DNA of 64,000 nt, from assembly GCA_029880325.1 (NCBI GenBank), contig JAOUOP010000024.1:46074-110073 (forward strand), given 5' to 3'. The notes under the pieces were generated by a model. It was given only the letters and a program-made list of their open reading frames with translations. It was not told the origin of the DNA and searched no databases. The DNA comes from Myxococcales bacterium. Lineage in GTDB: Bacteria; Myxococcota_A; Polyangia; Polyangiales; JAFGIB01. Of the stretch, positions 45,664-55,198 are shown piece by piece; within the stretch, counting starts at the first letter, position 1; each line of letters starts with the position of its first letter. Position numbers and translations under genes: made by a program.

Positions 45664-46238
45664 ACAGAAACCTCTTCGAGCACGATGTTGTCGTTGGTGT
45701 AGACGCAGATCTCGGCGGCGATGCCCAGGGCCGTGCGCGCGATCTCGGCGGCCGACAGCTCGGTGTGGCGCAGCAGCGCGCGGGCGGCGGCCAGGGCGTA
45801 GCTGCCGCCGGAGCCGATGGCGATGATGCCCTCATCGGGCTCGATGATGTCGCCAGTGCCGCTGAGCAGCAGCGTGGTCTCGGCGTCCATCACGATCATC
45901 ATCGCTTCCAGACGGCGCAGGTAGCGGTCGGTGCGCCAGTCCTTGGCCAGCTCGACGGCGGCGCGCGTGAGGTTGTGGCGATGGGCCTCGAGCTTGCCCT
46001 CGAAGCGCTCGAGCAGGGTGAAGGCATCGGCGGTGGCGCCGGCGAAACCCACCAGCACGCGCCCGTCGCTCAGGCGCCGCACCTTGCGCGCCTGGCCCTT
46101 GACCACGGTCTGCCCGAGCGAGACCTGACCGTCGCCGGCCAGGGCAGCGCGCCCGTCGCGACGCACGGCGACGATGGTCGTGGAACGGATGCGGCCGGCT
46201 TGCTCTTCAGCAGCATAGGGATCGATGGAGCGCTTCAT
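45660..46238 (-). CDS. hslV: HslV peptidase subunit with N-terminal extension
   Basis: A 192-residue proteasome-like peptidase. The catalytic Thr is in RSTTIVAVRRDG, preceded by about 18 extra residues (MKRSIDPYAAEEQAGRIR) where E. coli has only Met. If Thr1 is to be the active N-terminus, this propeptide must be cut off. GDGQVSLGQTVVKG, GFAGATADAFTLLERFE and IAIGSGGSYALAAARALL are typical. ATG at 46238 is chosen, with GAGGTG shortly upstream; the frame is open to a TTG at 46310. It partners HslU, whose gene overlaps it by 4 bases. Confidence 0.95.
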   Translation of the reverse strand: MKRSIDPYAAEEQAGRIRSTTIVAVRRDGRAALAGDGQVSLGQTVVKGQARKVRRLSDGRVLVGFAGATADAFTLLERFEGKLEAHRHNLTRAAVELAKDWRTDRYLRRLEAMMIVMDAETTLLLSGTGDIIEPDEGIIAIGSGGSYALAAARALLRHTELSAAEIARTALGIAAEICVYTNDNIVLEEVSV

Positions 46239-46306
46239 TTCACCTCGAGCACGGCGGGGCCTGGGCCCCGCCGCAGCTGGCTGATTTAGGACCTCTGCAG
46301 CGCCTG

Positions 46307-47302
46307 TCAAGGGTCGCCAGGGTCGCGCGCCAGGGGGTGACTGCGCTCGTAGACCTCGAGCATGCGGTCGACGCTGACGTGGGTGTAGCGCTGGGTGGTG
46401 CTCAGGTGCTCGTGGCCGAGCAGCTCCTGGATGGCGCGCAGGTCGGCGCCGGCGTCCAGCAGATGGGTGGCGCAGCTGTGGCGCAGGGCGTGGGGGTGCA
46501 AATCCGAGCGCCCCACGCCATGGCTTCCGTAGCGGCGCACCAGATGCTGCACCTGCCGGCTCGACAGGCGCCGGCCATTGCGGCCAACGAAGAGCGCGGC
46601 GCCATCGCAGGAGCCACCGCGGCCGCTGCGGAAGTGGGCCCGCACCGCCAGGTAGGCGCCCAGGGCGCGCGCGCTGGGCTCGCCGATGGGCACCACGCGC
46701 TCCTTGTCGCCCTTGCCGCGCACCCGCATCATGCGCTCGTCCAGGTCCAGGTCGAGCAGGTCGAGCCCCACCAGCTCGCTGACGCGCAGCCCCGAGCCGT
46801 AGAGCAGCTCCAGCAGCGCGCAGTCGCGCAGCACCTGACGCCGGGCCTGGGCGGCGCGCTCGTTTTGGGCCGCAGACGCAGGTGCGGTCACCTCCGGCGG
46901 CGACTCCACCAGCTCTGCGGCGGTGTCGACATCGAGGAACTTCGGCAGCGGGCGCGCAACCTTGGGGATGCGCAGGCGGGCCGCCGGATTTTTACGCAGC
47001 TCACCGCGACGCTCCAGGTAACGAAAGAAAGCGCGCAGGGCGGCGATCTTGCGCGCGGTGGTGGCGGCCTTTTGGTGGCCGAGGCCGGCTGCCAGAAAGC
47101 CGCGCAGCAGCGCCACGCCGACCGTGGTCGCGTCGGGCGGCGCCCCCTGCTCGTGGACGAAGTCGCGCAGGGCTCGAAGGTCCCTGCCATAGGTCTCGAG
47201 CGTGAGCGGCGAGCGCCGTCGCTCGACCCGCATATGCGTCAGGAAGTCCTCGATCTGCCGCAGCAGGGGGTCGCTGTCGGCTTCTGGGGGGTCTTGGCTC
47301 AC
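46307..47302 (-). CDS. xerC: Tyrosine recombinase XerC
   Basis: A 331-residue site-specific recombinase that, with XerD, resolves chromosome dimers at dif. The N-terminal core-binding (SAM-like) domain covers about 15-115 (TLETYGRDLRALRDFV). The catalytic domain holds the first Arg in YGSGLRVSELVGLDL and a Lys in VRGKGDKERVVPIG, then HPHALRHSCATHLLDAG and LGHEHLSTTQRYTHVS with the nucleophilic Tyr. The start is GTG 47302, with a TTG at 47338 as alternative. The xerC-hslV-hslU order, close to topA-trmFO, is the same as codV-codW-codX of Bacillus, which supports XerC rather than XerD. Confidence 0.94.
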   Translation of the reverse strand: MSQDPPEADSDPLLRQIEDFLTHMRVERRRSPLTLETYGRDLRALRDFVHEQGAPPDATTVGVALLRGFLAAGLGHQKAATTARKIAALRAFFRYLERRGELRKNPAARLRIPKVARPLPKFLDVDTAAELVESPPEVTAPASAAQNERAAQARRQVLRDCALLELLYGSGLRVSELVGLDLLDLDLDERMMRVRGKGDKERVVPIGEPSARALGAYLAVRAHFRSGRGGSCDGAALFVGRNGRRLSSRQVQHLVRRYGSHGVGRSDLHPHALRHSCATHLLDAGADLRAIQELLGHEHLSTTQRYTHVSVDRMLEVYERSHPLARDPGDP

Positions 47303-47378
47303 CAAAAGCAATATTGCCCGGGGGCGGCGGGGGCTCAACTTTGTCGCGGAGCCGCGACCGCCCCACAGGACGCCCTGC

Positions 47379-47828
47379 TCAATACGAAATGCCCTTTTCG
47401 CGCTCCTCGGCCGTGCCCTCGCGAAAGAGCGCCGGGTCGTGGCCCGCGTTGTGGACCGTCACCTGCACCTCACCCAGTTCGCTGACCACGGCGGTCCAGG
47501 AGTGACGGCCCTCGGCGAAGTCCTCGGGGGCGAAGCGACGGCGGCCGAGCAGGCGCGCTTCGCCGCCGCGAAAGAGCGTGTAGCGGCGCTCCTCGACGCC
47601 CTCGATGCAACTACGCCCCTCCTCGACCACCCACAGCTCGGGGCCCAGCTCGCGGCGTTCGAGCTGCTGATAGGGGCAGCGCTCGCTGTCGTGGGCCGAC
47701 TCGGTGAGCAGGATGAAGGCGAAGATCAGCAGTGGTGCGGCGACGCCCGGCACGATCACCCACAGGAGCCAACGCGGCAGAAAGGGCCCCTCGGGCTCCG
47801 AGTCGCGCTCGTCTTGGGGCACGCTCAT
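47379..47828 (-). CDS. Small membrane protein of unknown function
   Basis: A 149-residue protein with an acidic N-terminus, one membrane helix (about 20-43, LLWVIVPGVAAPLLIFAFIL) and an exported C-terminal domain of about 100 residues containing two Cys and mixed beta-like segments (YTLFRGGEARLLGRRRF). The ATG at 47828 overlaps the trmFO stop by 4 bases, and xerC starts 76 bases on, so it belongs to the topA-trmFO-xerC-hslVU string. No family is recognised. Confidence 0.75.
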   Translation of the reverse strand: MSVPQDERDSEPEGPFLPRWLLWVIVPGVAAPLLIFAFILLTESAHDSERCPYQQLERRELGPELWVVEEGRSCIEGVEERRYTLFRGGEARLLGRRRFAPEDFAEGRHSWTAVVSELGEVQVTVHNAGHDPALFREGTAEEREKGISY

Positions 47829-49171
47829 GACGCCTGCTGCACCCCCGTGGCGCCGGCCTCCCGCCAGGCTTCGAGGTCCGAAAGGGCACGCTCAGCCAGG
47901 GCCTCGCGGCGGGCGCGGCGGCCGCGACGCCCCCCGCGCAGGCCCTCGATGGGCGGGAACATGCTGAAGACCACGTTGCTCGGCTGAAAGTCCTCGCGCG
48001 GGCGCCGCAGGTGGCCCATCAACGCCCCCAGGGCCGTGGTCTCCGGTGGCGCCGAAAGCTCCCCGCCCTGCAGCTTCGCCGCGAGCCTGAGCCCCACCAC
48101 CAAGCCGCAGGCCGCGCTCTCCACATAGCCCTCGACCCCCGTGATCTGCCCGGCCAGGTAGACGTCGGGGCGCGCGCGCAGGGCCAGCATGTCGTCGAGC
48201 ACCTGGGGGGCATCGACGAAGGTGTTGCGGTGGACGCTTCCGAAGCGCTCGTAGCGGGCGCTTTCGAGGCCGGGGATCATGGCGAAGACACGGCGCTGCT
48301 CGGGCTGGCGCAGGCGCGTCTGGAAGCCCACCAGGTTGTAGGCGGTGCCCGCGGCGTCCTCGCGCCGGAGCTGAACCACCGCAAACGGGCGGCGGCCGGT
48401 GGCCGGATCGTAAAGGCCCACCGGCTTCATCGGACCGTAGGCCAGGGTGTCGGGACCGCGCGCGGCCATCTCCTCGATCGGCAGGCAGCCCTCGAAGAAG
48501 CGCATCGGCTCGCAGGCGTGGCCCTCGATGGTGTCGGCCTCGATCAGGGCCGCCACGAAGGCGCGGTACTCGGGCTCGCTCAGCGGACAGTTGAGGTAGT
48601 CGTCGCCGTCGCCCTTGTCGTAGCGAGATGCGGCAAAGACGCGCCCGTGGTCGATGCTCTCGGCGATCACGATGGGCGCAATGCTGTCGTAATAGGCCAG
48701 GTGCTCGGCGCCGATGCAGCGCGCCAGGTCGGCCGCCAGCGCCGGCGCCGTCATGGGCCCGGTGGCCAGCACCACCGGGCCGCTGTCGGGAATCGCATCG
48801 AGCACGCCGGCGACCCGCTCGATGCGTTCGTGGCCGTCGATGCGCGCGGTGACCGCAGCCGAAAAGTGCGCGCGATCGACCGCCAGTGCGCCGCCAGCGG
48901 GCACCGCCGTGGCCTCGGCGCAGGCGAGGATCAGCGAGCCACAGCGCCGCATCTCTTCCTTGAGCAGCCCCACCGCATTGCCGATGGCCGCGGCGCGCAG
49001 GGAGTTGGAGCAGACCAGCTCCGCCAGGCCGTCGCTGAAGTGGGCAGCGCTGCGGGCCTGGGGCTTTTGCTCGATCAGGCGCACCCAAAGGCCGCGCTCG
49101 GCCAGCTGGAAGGCGCACTCGCTGCCGGCGAGGCCGCCGCCGACCACCGTGACGTCAGGGGCACCGCTCAT
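47825..49171 (-). CDS. trmFO: Methylenetetrahydrofolate-tRNA-(uracil-5-)-methyltransferase
   Basis: A 448-residue FAD protein that makes 5-methyluridine at position 54 of tRNA, using methylenetetrahydrofolate as carbon source. The N-terminal FAD motif is VVGGGLAGSECAFQLAERG (residues 9-27); the following SDGLAELVCSNSLRA and later ASRYDKGDGDDYLNCPLSE, MKPVGLYDPATG and AGQITGVEGYVESAA are TrmFO signatures. Its C-terminus is longer and Arg-rich. ATG at 49171 lies 7 bases after the topA stop. The topA-trmFO-xerC order is shared with Firmicutes. Confidence 0.96.
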   Translation of the reverse strand: MSGAPDVTVVGGGLAGSECAFQLAERGLWVRLIEQKPQARSAAHFSDGLAELVCSNSLRAAAIGNAVGLLKEEMRRCGSLILACAEATAVPAGGALAVDRAHFSAAVTARIDGHERIERVAGVLDAIPDSGPVVLATGPMTAPALAADLARCIGAEHLAYYDSIAPIVIAESIDHGRVFAASRYDKGDGDDYLNCPLSEPEYRAFVAALIEADTIEGHACEPMRFFEGCLPIEEMAARGPDTLAYGPMKPVGLYDPATGRRPFAVVQLRREDAAGTAYNLVGFQTRLRQPEQRRVFAMIPGLESARYERFGSVHRNTFVDAPQVLDDMLALRARPDVYLAGQITGVEGYVESAACGLVVGLRLAAKLQGGELSAPPETTALGALMGHLRRPREDFQPSNVVFSMFPPIEGLRGGRRGRRARREALAERALSDLEAWREAGATGVQQAS

Positions 49172-49178
49172 GGAGCGC

Positions 49179-51821
49179 TCAACTTTGGGTTGAGGCCGCC
49201 GTCACGGCGGGTGTGCCCTGCACATCGCCCTCGCCGTCGCGGGCGCTCTGGGCGGCCAGCTGCTCGTCCTGGCTCAGCGGGCGGCTGTAGTCGCAGCCCT
49301 CGGCCACGCAACGCATGGTGGGATCGTTGGCGCGGCCACCGCGCACCAAAAAGCGCGCGCCGCACTTCTTGCAGTCCTCGGGCCAGGGCTTCTGCCACAG
49401 CCGGAAGTCGCACTTGATGTCGGTGTTGTAGTTGCGGCAGCCGTAAAACGGCCGGGCGCGATTGCGGGCGCGAATCTCGAGCACCTCGCCGCCGCACTTG
49501 GGGCAGTCGACGCCGAGGGGAATGCTCCTGGCGAACTTGCACTTGGGATACGTCGAGCAGCCCAGGAAAAAGCCGTTGCGACCCCAGCGCCTGAGCATCA
49601 TCGAGCCGCACTGCTCGCACTTGTGGTCGGTGGGCTGCGGACGCCGATCCTCGCCGTCGTCCACCTCGCCGTCCACCGGCAGCGCGCGGGTGTACTTGCA
49701 GTCGGGGTAGCCGTCGCAGCCGATGAAGGGACCGTTGCGGCCCCAGCGCTTCTTGAGCTCCTTGGCGCACTCGGGGCATTGCTCGTCGATGGACTCGGGC
49801 TCCGGCCACCACTTGCCGGCTTGCTCGAGGCTGGTGGCGATCTGCTTCTGCAGCCGCACGTGAAAGGGCTCGAGAATGTCCAGGCGCTTGCCGCGCGCCT
49901 CGGCCACAGCGTCCAGGCCCTCCTCGAGCTTACGCGTGAAGGCAATGTCGGCCAGGTCGAAGGAGTCGGCCACCAGGCGCTCGATGACGAGCTTGCCCAG
50001 ATCGCTGGGCACCAGGCGATTGCCGGCCTTCTTCACGTAGTCCCGGGCCTGCACCTTGCTCAGGATCTCGGCGTAGGTGCTGGGACGGCCGATGCCCTCT
50101 TCCTCGAGCTTTTTGACCAGCGAGGCTTCATTGAAATAGGGCGGCGGCTCGGTCTGCTTGAAGGTGACCACCACGCCCTTGTCATGCAGGTTCAGGACCT
50201 CGCCCTCGCTGAGATTGGGCAGACTGCGATCGTCGTCGGTGGGCGCCTGGCCTTCCTCGCCCGCCAGCTCGGAGCGGTCGGTGGCGCCGTAGACCGCACG
50301 CCAGCCGGGCACCTTCAGCACGCTGCCGCTGACGCGCAGGTAATAGCTGCGGTCACCGCCGCGGGCTTCGATCTCGACGCCGGTCTGGTCGTAGACCGCC
50401 GGCACCATCTGGCAGGCCACGAAGCGATCCCAGATCAGCTTGTAGAGCCGGAAACGCTCGTCGGTCAGGTGCGCGCGCACGGCCTCGGGCGGCAGATCCA
50501 GGCGCGTGGGGCGGATCGCCTCGTGGGCGTCCTGCACGTTCTGCTTCTTGGACTTGAAGACGTTGGGCTGGGGCGGTAGCGCGCCGGGGCCGAACTTCTC
50601 GGAAATGTACTCGCGGCACTCGGTGACGGCGTCCTCCGAGAGGCGCAGGCTGTCGGTACGCATGTAGGTGATCAAACCCACGGTTTCGTCCGACTTGGAA
50701 CGGCCCAGGGAGATGCCCTCGTAGAGGGCCTGGGCCACGCGCATGGTGCGCTTGGGATTCATGCCCAGGCGCGTGCTGGCGTCCTGTTGCAGCTTGGAGG
50801 TCGTGTAGGGAGCCGGCGCCCGCGTCTTGCGCTCGCGGCGGGTGATCTTGCCCACCCGATAGTCTGCGGCCTGCAGGTCCTGCTCGAAGCGGCGGGCGTC
50901 GATTTCGCTGGTGGCCGCAGGGCGCGAGGAGATGCGCTCGAGCTTTTCGTCACCCACGCGCTCGAGCATGGCCACGAAGGGCGGTGGGTTTTCGGCGCCC
51001 AGATTGGCTTCCACCAGCCAGTAGGGGCGCGGCACGAAGGCGTCGATCTCGTGTTGGCGGTCCACGATCAGGCGCAGGGCCGGCGTCTGCACGCGGCCGG
51101 CCGACAGCCCGAAGGCCAGCTTGCGCCACAGCAGATTCGACAGCGGGTAGCCGCCGATGCGATCGAGTACCCGGCGCGTACGCTGGGCCTCGTAGAGATT
51201 GGCGTCGAGGTCGCGCGGGTGGTCGATGCCCTCCTGCACACCCTTCTTGGTGATCTCGTTGAAGAGCACGCGCCGCACTTCGCGCTCGGGATAATCCTTG
51301 CGGATCTCCTCGAGCAGGTGCCAGGCGATGGCCTCGCCCTCGCGGTCGGGGTCGGTGGCCAGCAGCACCCGGTCGACGCCGCGGGCGCCCTCCTTGATGG
51401 TGCGCAGGACCTCGCCCTTGCCCTTCTCCTGGATCACCTCGTAGGTCTCGCGGAAGCCGTCGTCGACATCCACGCCGCCGCGCTTGGGCAGGTCCTTGAG
51501 GTGGCCCTTGGAGGCGATCACCAGGAAGTTCTTGCCCAGGTACTTCTGGATCGTCTTGGCCTTGGCGGGCGACTCCACCACCAGCAGCGTGTCGGCGCGC
51601 GTGGCCGGCGTGCGTTTGGCCGGCGTGGCCTCGCCGGCGCTGGCTGTGTTCTTGGCGGCGGCCTTTTTCTTGGTCGCCTTCTTCTTGGTGGCTTTTTTGG
51701 CGGCGGCCTTCTTCTTGGTCGCCTTCTTTTTGGCTGCCAGAGCCGGCTTGACTGCGCTCACCGCGGCCGAATGCCGCATGCCGGCGTCCGGGCCGGGCCG
51801 TCGCTCGCGTTCCCGCGTCAT
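49179..51821 (-). CDS. topA: DNA topoisomerase I with Lys/Ala-rich N-terminal tail
   Basis: An 880-residue type IA topoisomerase that relaxes negative supercoils. Toprim starts LLVVESPAKAKTIQKYLG (about 79-96) with ATDPDREGEAIAWHL. The catalytic Tyr is in VGLITYMRTDSLRLS. Four C-terminal zinc ribbons follow (CPECAKELKKRWGRNG, CEQCGSMMLRRWGRNG, CPKCGGEV, CKKCGARF). Before the Toprim domain is an unusual basic tail of KKK-ATKKKAAAKK-type repeats (about 30-57), like histone H1 or HctB tails. GGGAGGAG four bases before ATG 51821 fixes the start, which overlaps the dprA stop by 4 bases. Confidence 0.97.
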   Translation of the reverse strand: MTRERERRPGPDAGMRHSAAVSAVKPALAAKKKATKKKAAAKKATKKKATKKKAAAKNTASAGEATPAKRTPATRADTLLVVESPAKAKTIQKYLGKNFLVIASKGHLKDLPKRGGVDVDDGFRETYEVIQEKGKGEVLRTIKEGARGVDRVLLATDPDREGEAIAWHLLEEIRKDYPEREVRRVLFNEITKKGVQEGIDHPRDLDANLYEAQRTRRVLDRIGGYPLSNLLWRKLAFGLSAGRVQTPALRLIVDRQHEIDAFVPRPYWLVEANLGAENPPPFVAMLERVGDEKLERISSRPAATSEIDARRFEQDLQAADYRVGKITRRERKTRAPAPYTTSKLQQDASTRLGMNPKRTMRVAQALYEGISLGRSKSDETVGLITYMRTDSLRLSEDAVTECREYISEKFGPGALPPQPNVFKSKKQNVQDAHEAIRPTRLDLPPEAVRAHLTDERFRLYKLIWDRFVACQMVPAVYDQTGVEIEARGGDRSYYLRVSGSVLKVPGWRAVYGATDRSELAGEEGQAPTDDDRSLPNLSEGEVLNLHDKGVVVTFKQTEPPPYFNEASLVKKLEEEGIGRPSTYAEILSKVQARDYVKKAGNRLVPSDLGKLVIERLVADSFDLADIAFTRKLEEGLDAVAEARGKRLDILEPFHVRLQKQIATSLEQAGKWWPEPESIDEQCPECAKELKKRWGRNGPFIGCDGYPDCKYTRALPVDGEVDDGEDRRPQPTDHKCEQCGSMMLRRWGRNGFFLGCSTYPKCKFARSIPLGVDCPKCGGEVLEIRARNRARPFYGCRNYNTDIKCDFRLWQKPWPEDCKKCGARFLVRGGRANDPTMRCVAEGCDYSRPLSQDEQLAAQSARDGEGDVQGTPAVTAASTQS

Positions 51822-52747
51822 CGAGCTCCTCCCAGGGCGCGTTGCCTGACGTACATTCCGCTGTCCCGTTGTTCCGCCAGTCCCATCAGTTGCAACGAAA
51901 ATAGCGCTCGCTGGATGCGGGGCGCCGCCAAGCCCGTCTTGGCGGCCAACTCGTCCGGATGGGTGGGCCGAGAGCCGAGAGCCCTGAACACGCACCGACC
52001 GTCCTCGTCTAAGCCCTTGATTTCCTGAGCCTTTTCGTCTCCTTGCCGGCCTCGCGGCGGCTCTGGGGCCCGCCGATGAGGGCGTAGCGATAGGACATCT
52101 CGGGGCGAAGTGCAAATGTGGGCACCGCCGGAAAGCAGCGCAAGCGATCCCTCCCCGCGCACCTCCCAGGGTGCGTAAGGCACCGCAAAGACTGGCTTTT
52201 TCAGCTTGCGGGCGGCGGCCGCGGTCGACAGCGCCCCCGACCTGCGCGGCGCTTGCACCACCACCACGGCCTCGGCCAGGGCGGCGATCAGGCGGTTGCG
52301 GGCGAGAAAAGCCCAGGGTCGGGGTGCCACCCCGTCGGGCTGCTCGGTCACCAGGGCCCCGCCAGCGTGCACGATGGCCTGGAAAAGCGGACGGTGGCGG
52401 GCCGGGTAGAAGCGATCGAAGCCCGTCGCCATCACCGCCACGGTGGCACCTCCGGCCGCAAGCGCGCCCTCGTGGGCCGCAGCATCGACGCCGAAAGCTC
52501 CACCGGAGAGCACGGCGCGTCCCTCGGCGGCGATCGCTTCGCCCAGCTCACGGGCGAAACGCAGGGCATCGTCGTCGGCGTAGCGGGTGCCCACGACCGC
52601 CAGCGCGCCCTCGAGGGAAACCGGCGCCCCGGCCCAGCGCAGGCGCTCGGGGGGCTTGTCCAGCGCCGACAGCCCCTGGGGCCAGCCCACGTGGCCGGGC
52701 AGGAGTTCGCGGGGCGGAGCGTCGAGGAGGAAGTCTTTGCGTGCCAT
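51818..52747 (-). CDS. dprA: DNA processing protein DprA (Smf family)
   Basis: A 309-residue protein that loads RecA on incoming single-stranded DNA in transformation. The Rossmann-like core (about 50-215) has LAVVGTRYADDDALRFAREL, AVLSGGAFGVDAAAHEGAL and VAVMATGFDRFYPARH, with NRLIAALAEAVVVVQA. A C-terminal winged helix (about 240-305, RPTHPDELAAKTGLAAPRIQ) follows; the N-terminal SAM domain of many homologues is short or absent. The frame runs open far upstream across the transpeptidase gene, but the ATG at 52747 starts at a natural point. Its stop overlaps topA by 4 bases. Confidence 0.93.
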   Translation of the reverse strand: MARKDFLLDAPPRELLPGHVGWPQGLSALDKPPERLRWAGAPVSLEGALAVVGTRYADDDALRFARELGEAIAAEGRAVLSGGAFGVDAAAHEGALAAGGATVAVMATGFDRFYPARHRPLFQAIVHAGGALVTEQPDGVAPRPWAFLARNRLIAALAEAVVVVQAPRRSGALSTAAAARKLKKPVFAVPYAPWEVRGEGSLALLSGGAHICTSPRDVLSLRPHRRAPEPPRGRQGDEKAQEIKGLDEDGRCVFRALGSRPTHPDELAAKTGLAAPRIQRALFSLQLMGLAEQRDSGMYVRQRALGGAR

Positions 52748-52851
52748 GGAGCCTGTATCGGCCACTGCAGCCCCACGGTTTCGCAATTGCGCGACCCGCC
52801 CACTGCCGATCACGCGGCAGATGATCCCCCCATGTCGCGCGTCGCGGTGCC

Positions 52852-55029
52852 TTAGCCCCCGGGAGCCACCGGCGGCAGCACCGTGGTCACCTCGCCCTCG
52901 GCTCCCATCAACACGCCCGCATCCGGCGGCTCCGGCATCGGCACCTCCACCAGCCTGTCGCCCCGCACCTCCACCGCGCCGCCGTCGGGCGTCACATAGG
53001 CGCCGATCTCGTCGTTGAACTTCGGCACGTGGAACTCGATGGGCTGCTTGACCTTGCCGCGGATGCGCCCTTCCAGCACGTGCACCTTCAGCGGCTCGTG
53101 CAGCTCGAAGACGTAGCCACCCCTGGAGATGTCCATCTCGTAGGTCTCTTCCTCGTACTCGATGGTCTTCTTGAAGGCCACCGGCTGCTGCCCCAGGCGC
53201 TTGTGGGGCCGGTGGGCCAGCACGAAGCTCATCAGCCGCACGGCGATGTGATTGTGCAGGCGGTGACAGCCGTGGGAGTGGCGCCGCATGATGCTCATGT
53301 AGTCCACCGAGCCGTGGGTGCGGATGCCCTCGTCGCCGCCGATGCGAATGGCCCCGCTCTCCAGCTCCAGGAACTTGCGGTGGTAGGCCGCCACCAGCCC
53401 GTAGGCCGAGGCGTAGCTGGGCCCGGTCTCGTGGTAGTTGACCTCCCACTTGGGCTCGCCCTTCTTGCGCCGCGCCTTGCGCTTGAGCAGGTCGCGGGCC
53501 GGCGTCGAGTCCGGAGGCAACCACACGGGCGAAGCCACGATCTGCGACCACACCCGCGTGCCCACCGGCGAGTCCTTGTAGCGCCACATCACGCTCTCGC
53601 CCACCTGCTCGCTGCGCCAGCCGCCGATGGTGGTGCCGAAGCGCGACAGCGCGATCTTCTGGCCCTCGTAGCGCACCGACAAAAGCACCCGCGGCCGCCG
53701 CTGCACCGGCTGGGCCAGCTCGCGCCCGCCAGCGTCGTACGGGAAGTCGTACCAAACGTCGCCACGGTCGTACTCGAGCACCAGATCCATGTCGCCGTCG
53801 TAGTAGTCCGGCAGCTCCGGCGCCGCGATGGCCACCCGATGCTGGCCACCGGCCGGCAGCTCGCCGAGCGACTCCAACCACGAAAGCGTGCGCTCCGGCG
53901 TCTGCAGCCCAAAGGCCTCGATGATCCGCTGCTCCAGCTCCCCCACCAGGTTCGGCACCGGCTTGTCCTTGCCGTCGGCGCCCTTGTAGGTGTGGGGCTT
54001 GCCCGTGCGCGCGCTGACCACGCTGCCGTCCTCGATCACGCCCGAAGCGTGAATCGCCCGCTCCAAAAGCACCCGGATCAGCGCCTGGCGCTCGGCCTCC
54101 ATCGGGCTCATGCGCAACACGTCCAGGGTATCGCGCCCCAAATAACCCCAGCTGTAAACGCGATGACGCCGCTCGAACTCGGCCAACGCATCGTGGGTGG
54201 CCCAGTCCAGCGCCCCGCGCACGAAACGCCCGCGATCCTTGAAGTAGCCCTCGCACTTGAGCCGCTCCTGGGCCGCGTTCACCGCAAACCAGTCGGGAGC
54301 AAACTTCTTGTAGCGCCGCACACGGTCTTTCTCGCGGTCATCGAGCTTCTCGAAGTCGAGCTGCTCCACGTCCTCGACCTTCTGCTTCTTCAGGTACTTT
54401 TTGACCTGATTGCGCAGGTAGGCGAAGTCGGCGGCCTGCTTGCGCGCGGCATCGTTGGACCCATAGGTGACCAGCCCCGCGTACTCGACCAGCGGCGTCA
54501 AATCGAGCTGCGCATCGCACTTGCGATCGGCGGTCTGCCGGAAGCGCTCCCGCAGCACCGAGAGCGTGGGCATGATGCCGTAGAGTTCCAGGTACTTGTC
54601 GTTCTGGGCCCGCTCGCCGTGGTGGTTGTCCGGGTACTGCCCGGCGGCCAGCGCCAGATAGGTCTCGCGGTAGGCATTGCTGCGCGGCTCGCCGTCGGGC
54701 CCATTGCCCTCGCTGAAGATGTAGGGCGTCCAGGCCTCGCCCAGGTCCAGCACCAGATGCCCCGAAGCGGTCGCCGTCGCCGCGTCCACCTCGCGCGCCG
54801 AACCGCCTTTTTCCCAGAGCGACACCGGGTCGACCATGGGAGCGCCCGGCGGCGGCGGTGGCGCCTCGGGCTCCTTTGCCTGCGCCTGCTCCGCCGCGGG
54901 CTGCTGCGGCTCGACGCCCTCGTCGGCCTGCTCCTTCGCCTGTTCATCCTCCCCGGCACCCGACCGACAGGCCGACGCCAAAAGCGCCGCCGACAGCCAC
55001 CAAATTCTGTGCTTTTGGGCCAGCATCAT
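52852..55029 (-). CDS. L,D-transpeptidase (YkuD) domain lipoprotein
   Basis: A 725-residue envelope protein. The signal peptide ends in the lipobox LASAC (Cys at residue 21), then an Ala/Glu/Pro-rich linker (25-65). A large middle region (about 70-430) is of unknown fold. The YkuD catalytic domain is at about 440-660, with IRTHGS and RRHSHGCHRL, the Cys-nucleophile motif H-x(n)-S-H-G-C. It probably makes or edits 3-3 peptidoglycan cross-links or anchors proteins to the wall. The C-terminal tail is Pro/Val-rich. ATG at 55029 is one of two adjacent Met codons. It lies 104 bases upstream of dprA and is divergent from the DASS transporter gene. Confidence 0.9.
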   Translation of the reverse strand: MMLAQKHRIWWLSAALLASACRSGAGEDEQAKEQADEGVEPQQPAAEQAQAKEPEAPPPPPGAPMVDPVSLWEKGGSAREVDAATATASGHLVLDLGEAWTPYIFSEGNGPDGEPRSNAYRETYLALAAGQYPDNHHGERAQNDKYLELYGIMPTLSVLRERFRQTADRKCDAQLDLTPLVEYAGLVTYGSNDAARKQAADFAYLRNQVKKYLKKQKVEDVEQLDFEKLDDREKDRVRRYKKFAPDWFAVNAAQERLKCEGYFKDRGRFVRGALDWATHDALAEFERRHRVYSWGYLGRDTLDVLRMSPMEAERQALIRVLLERAIHASGVIEDGSVVSARTGKPHTYKGADGKDKPVPNLVGELEQRIIEAFGLQTPERTLSWLESLGELPAGGQHRVAIAAPELPDYYDGDMDLVLEYDRGDVWYDFPYDAGGRELAQPVQRRPRVLLSVRYEGQKIALSRFGTTIGGWRSEQVGESVMWRYKDSPVGTRVWSQIVASPVWLPPDSTPARDLLKRKARRKKGEPKWEVNYHETGPSYASAYGLVAAYHRKFLELESGAIRIGGDEGIRTHGSVDYMSIMRRHSHGCHRLHNHIAVRLMSFVLAHRPHKRLGQQPVAFKKTIEYEEETYEMDISRGGYVFELHEPLKVHVLEGRIRGKVKQPIEFHVPKFNDEIGAYVTPDGGAVEVRGDRLVEVPMPEPPDAGVLMGAEGEVTTVLPPVAPGG

Positions 55030-55198
55030 GCTCCCAAGACCATTGGTCAGAACGACCCACCGCGCAAGTTTTGTCGCCCCCGAAACGACGGAGCGCGCAG
55101 CGGCGGGGCAGACCGACGAGGACTGTCCTCGAATCGCGATCGGCCATTTAGTCTACGCCGGGCGCGCCTCTCATCCCAGGCGTGGTACATGGGCGGCC

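Noticed and set aside
51818..54256. A minus-strand open frame of 812 codons containing dprA at its end
   Set aside because: Only the last 309 codons look like protein (DprA). The upstream part lies out of frame within the transpeptidase gene.
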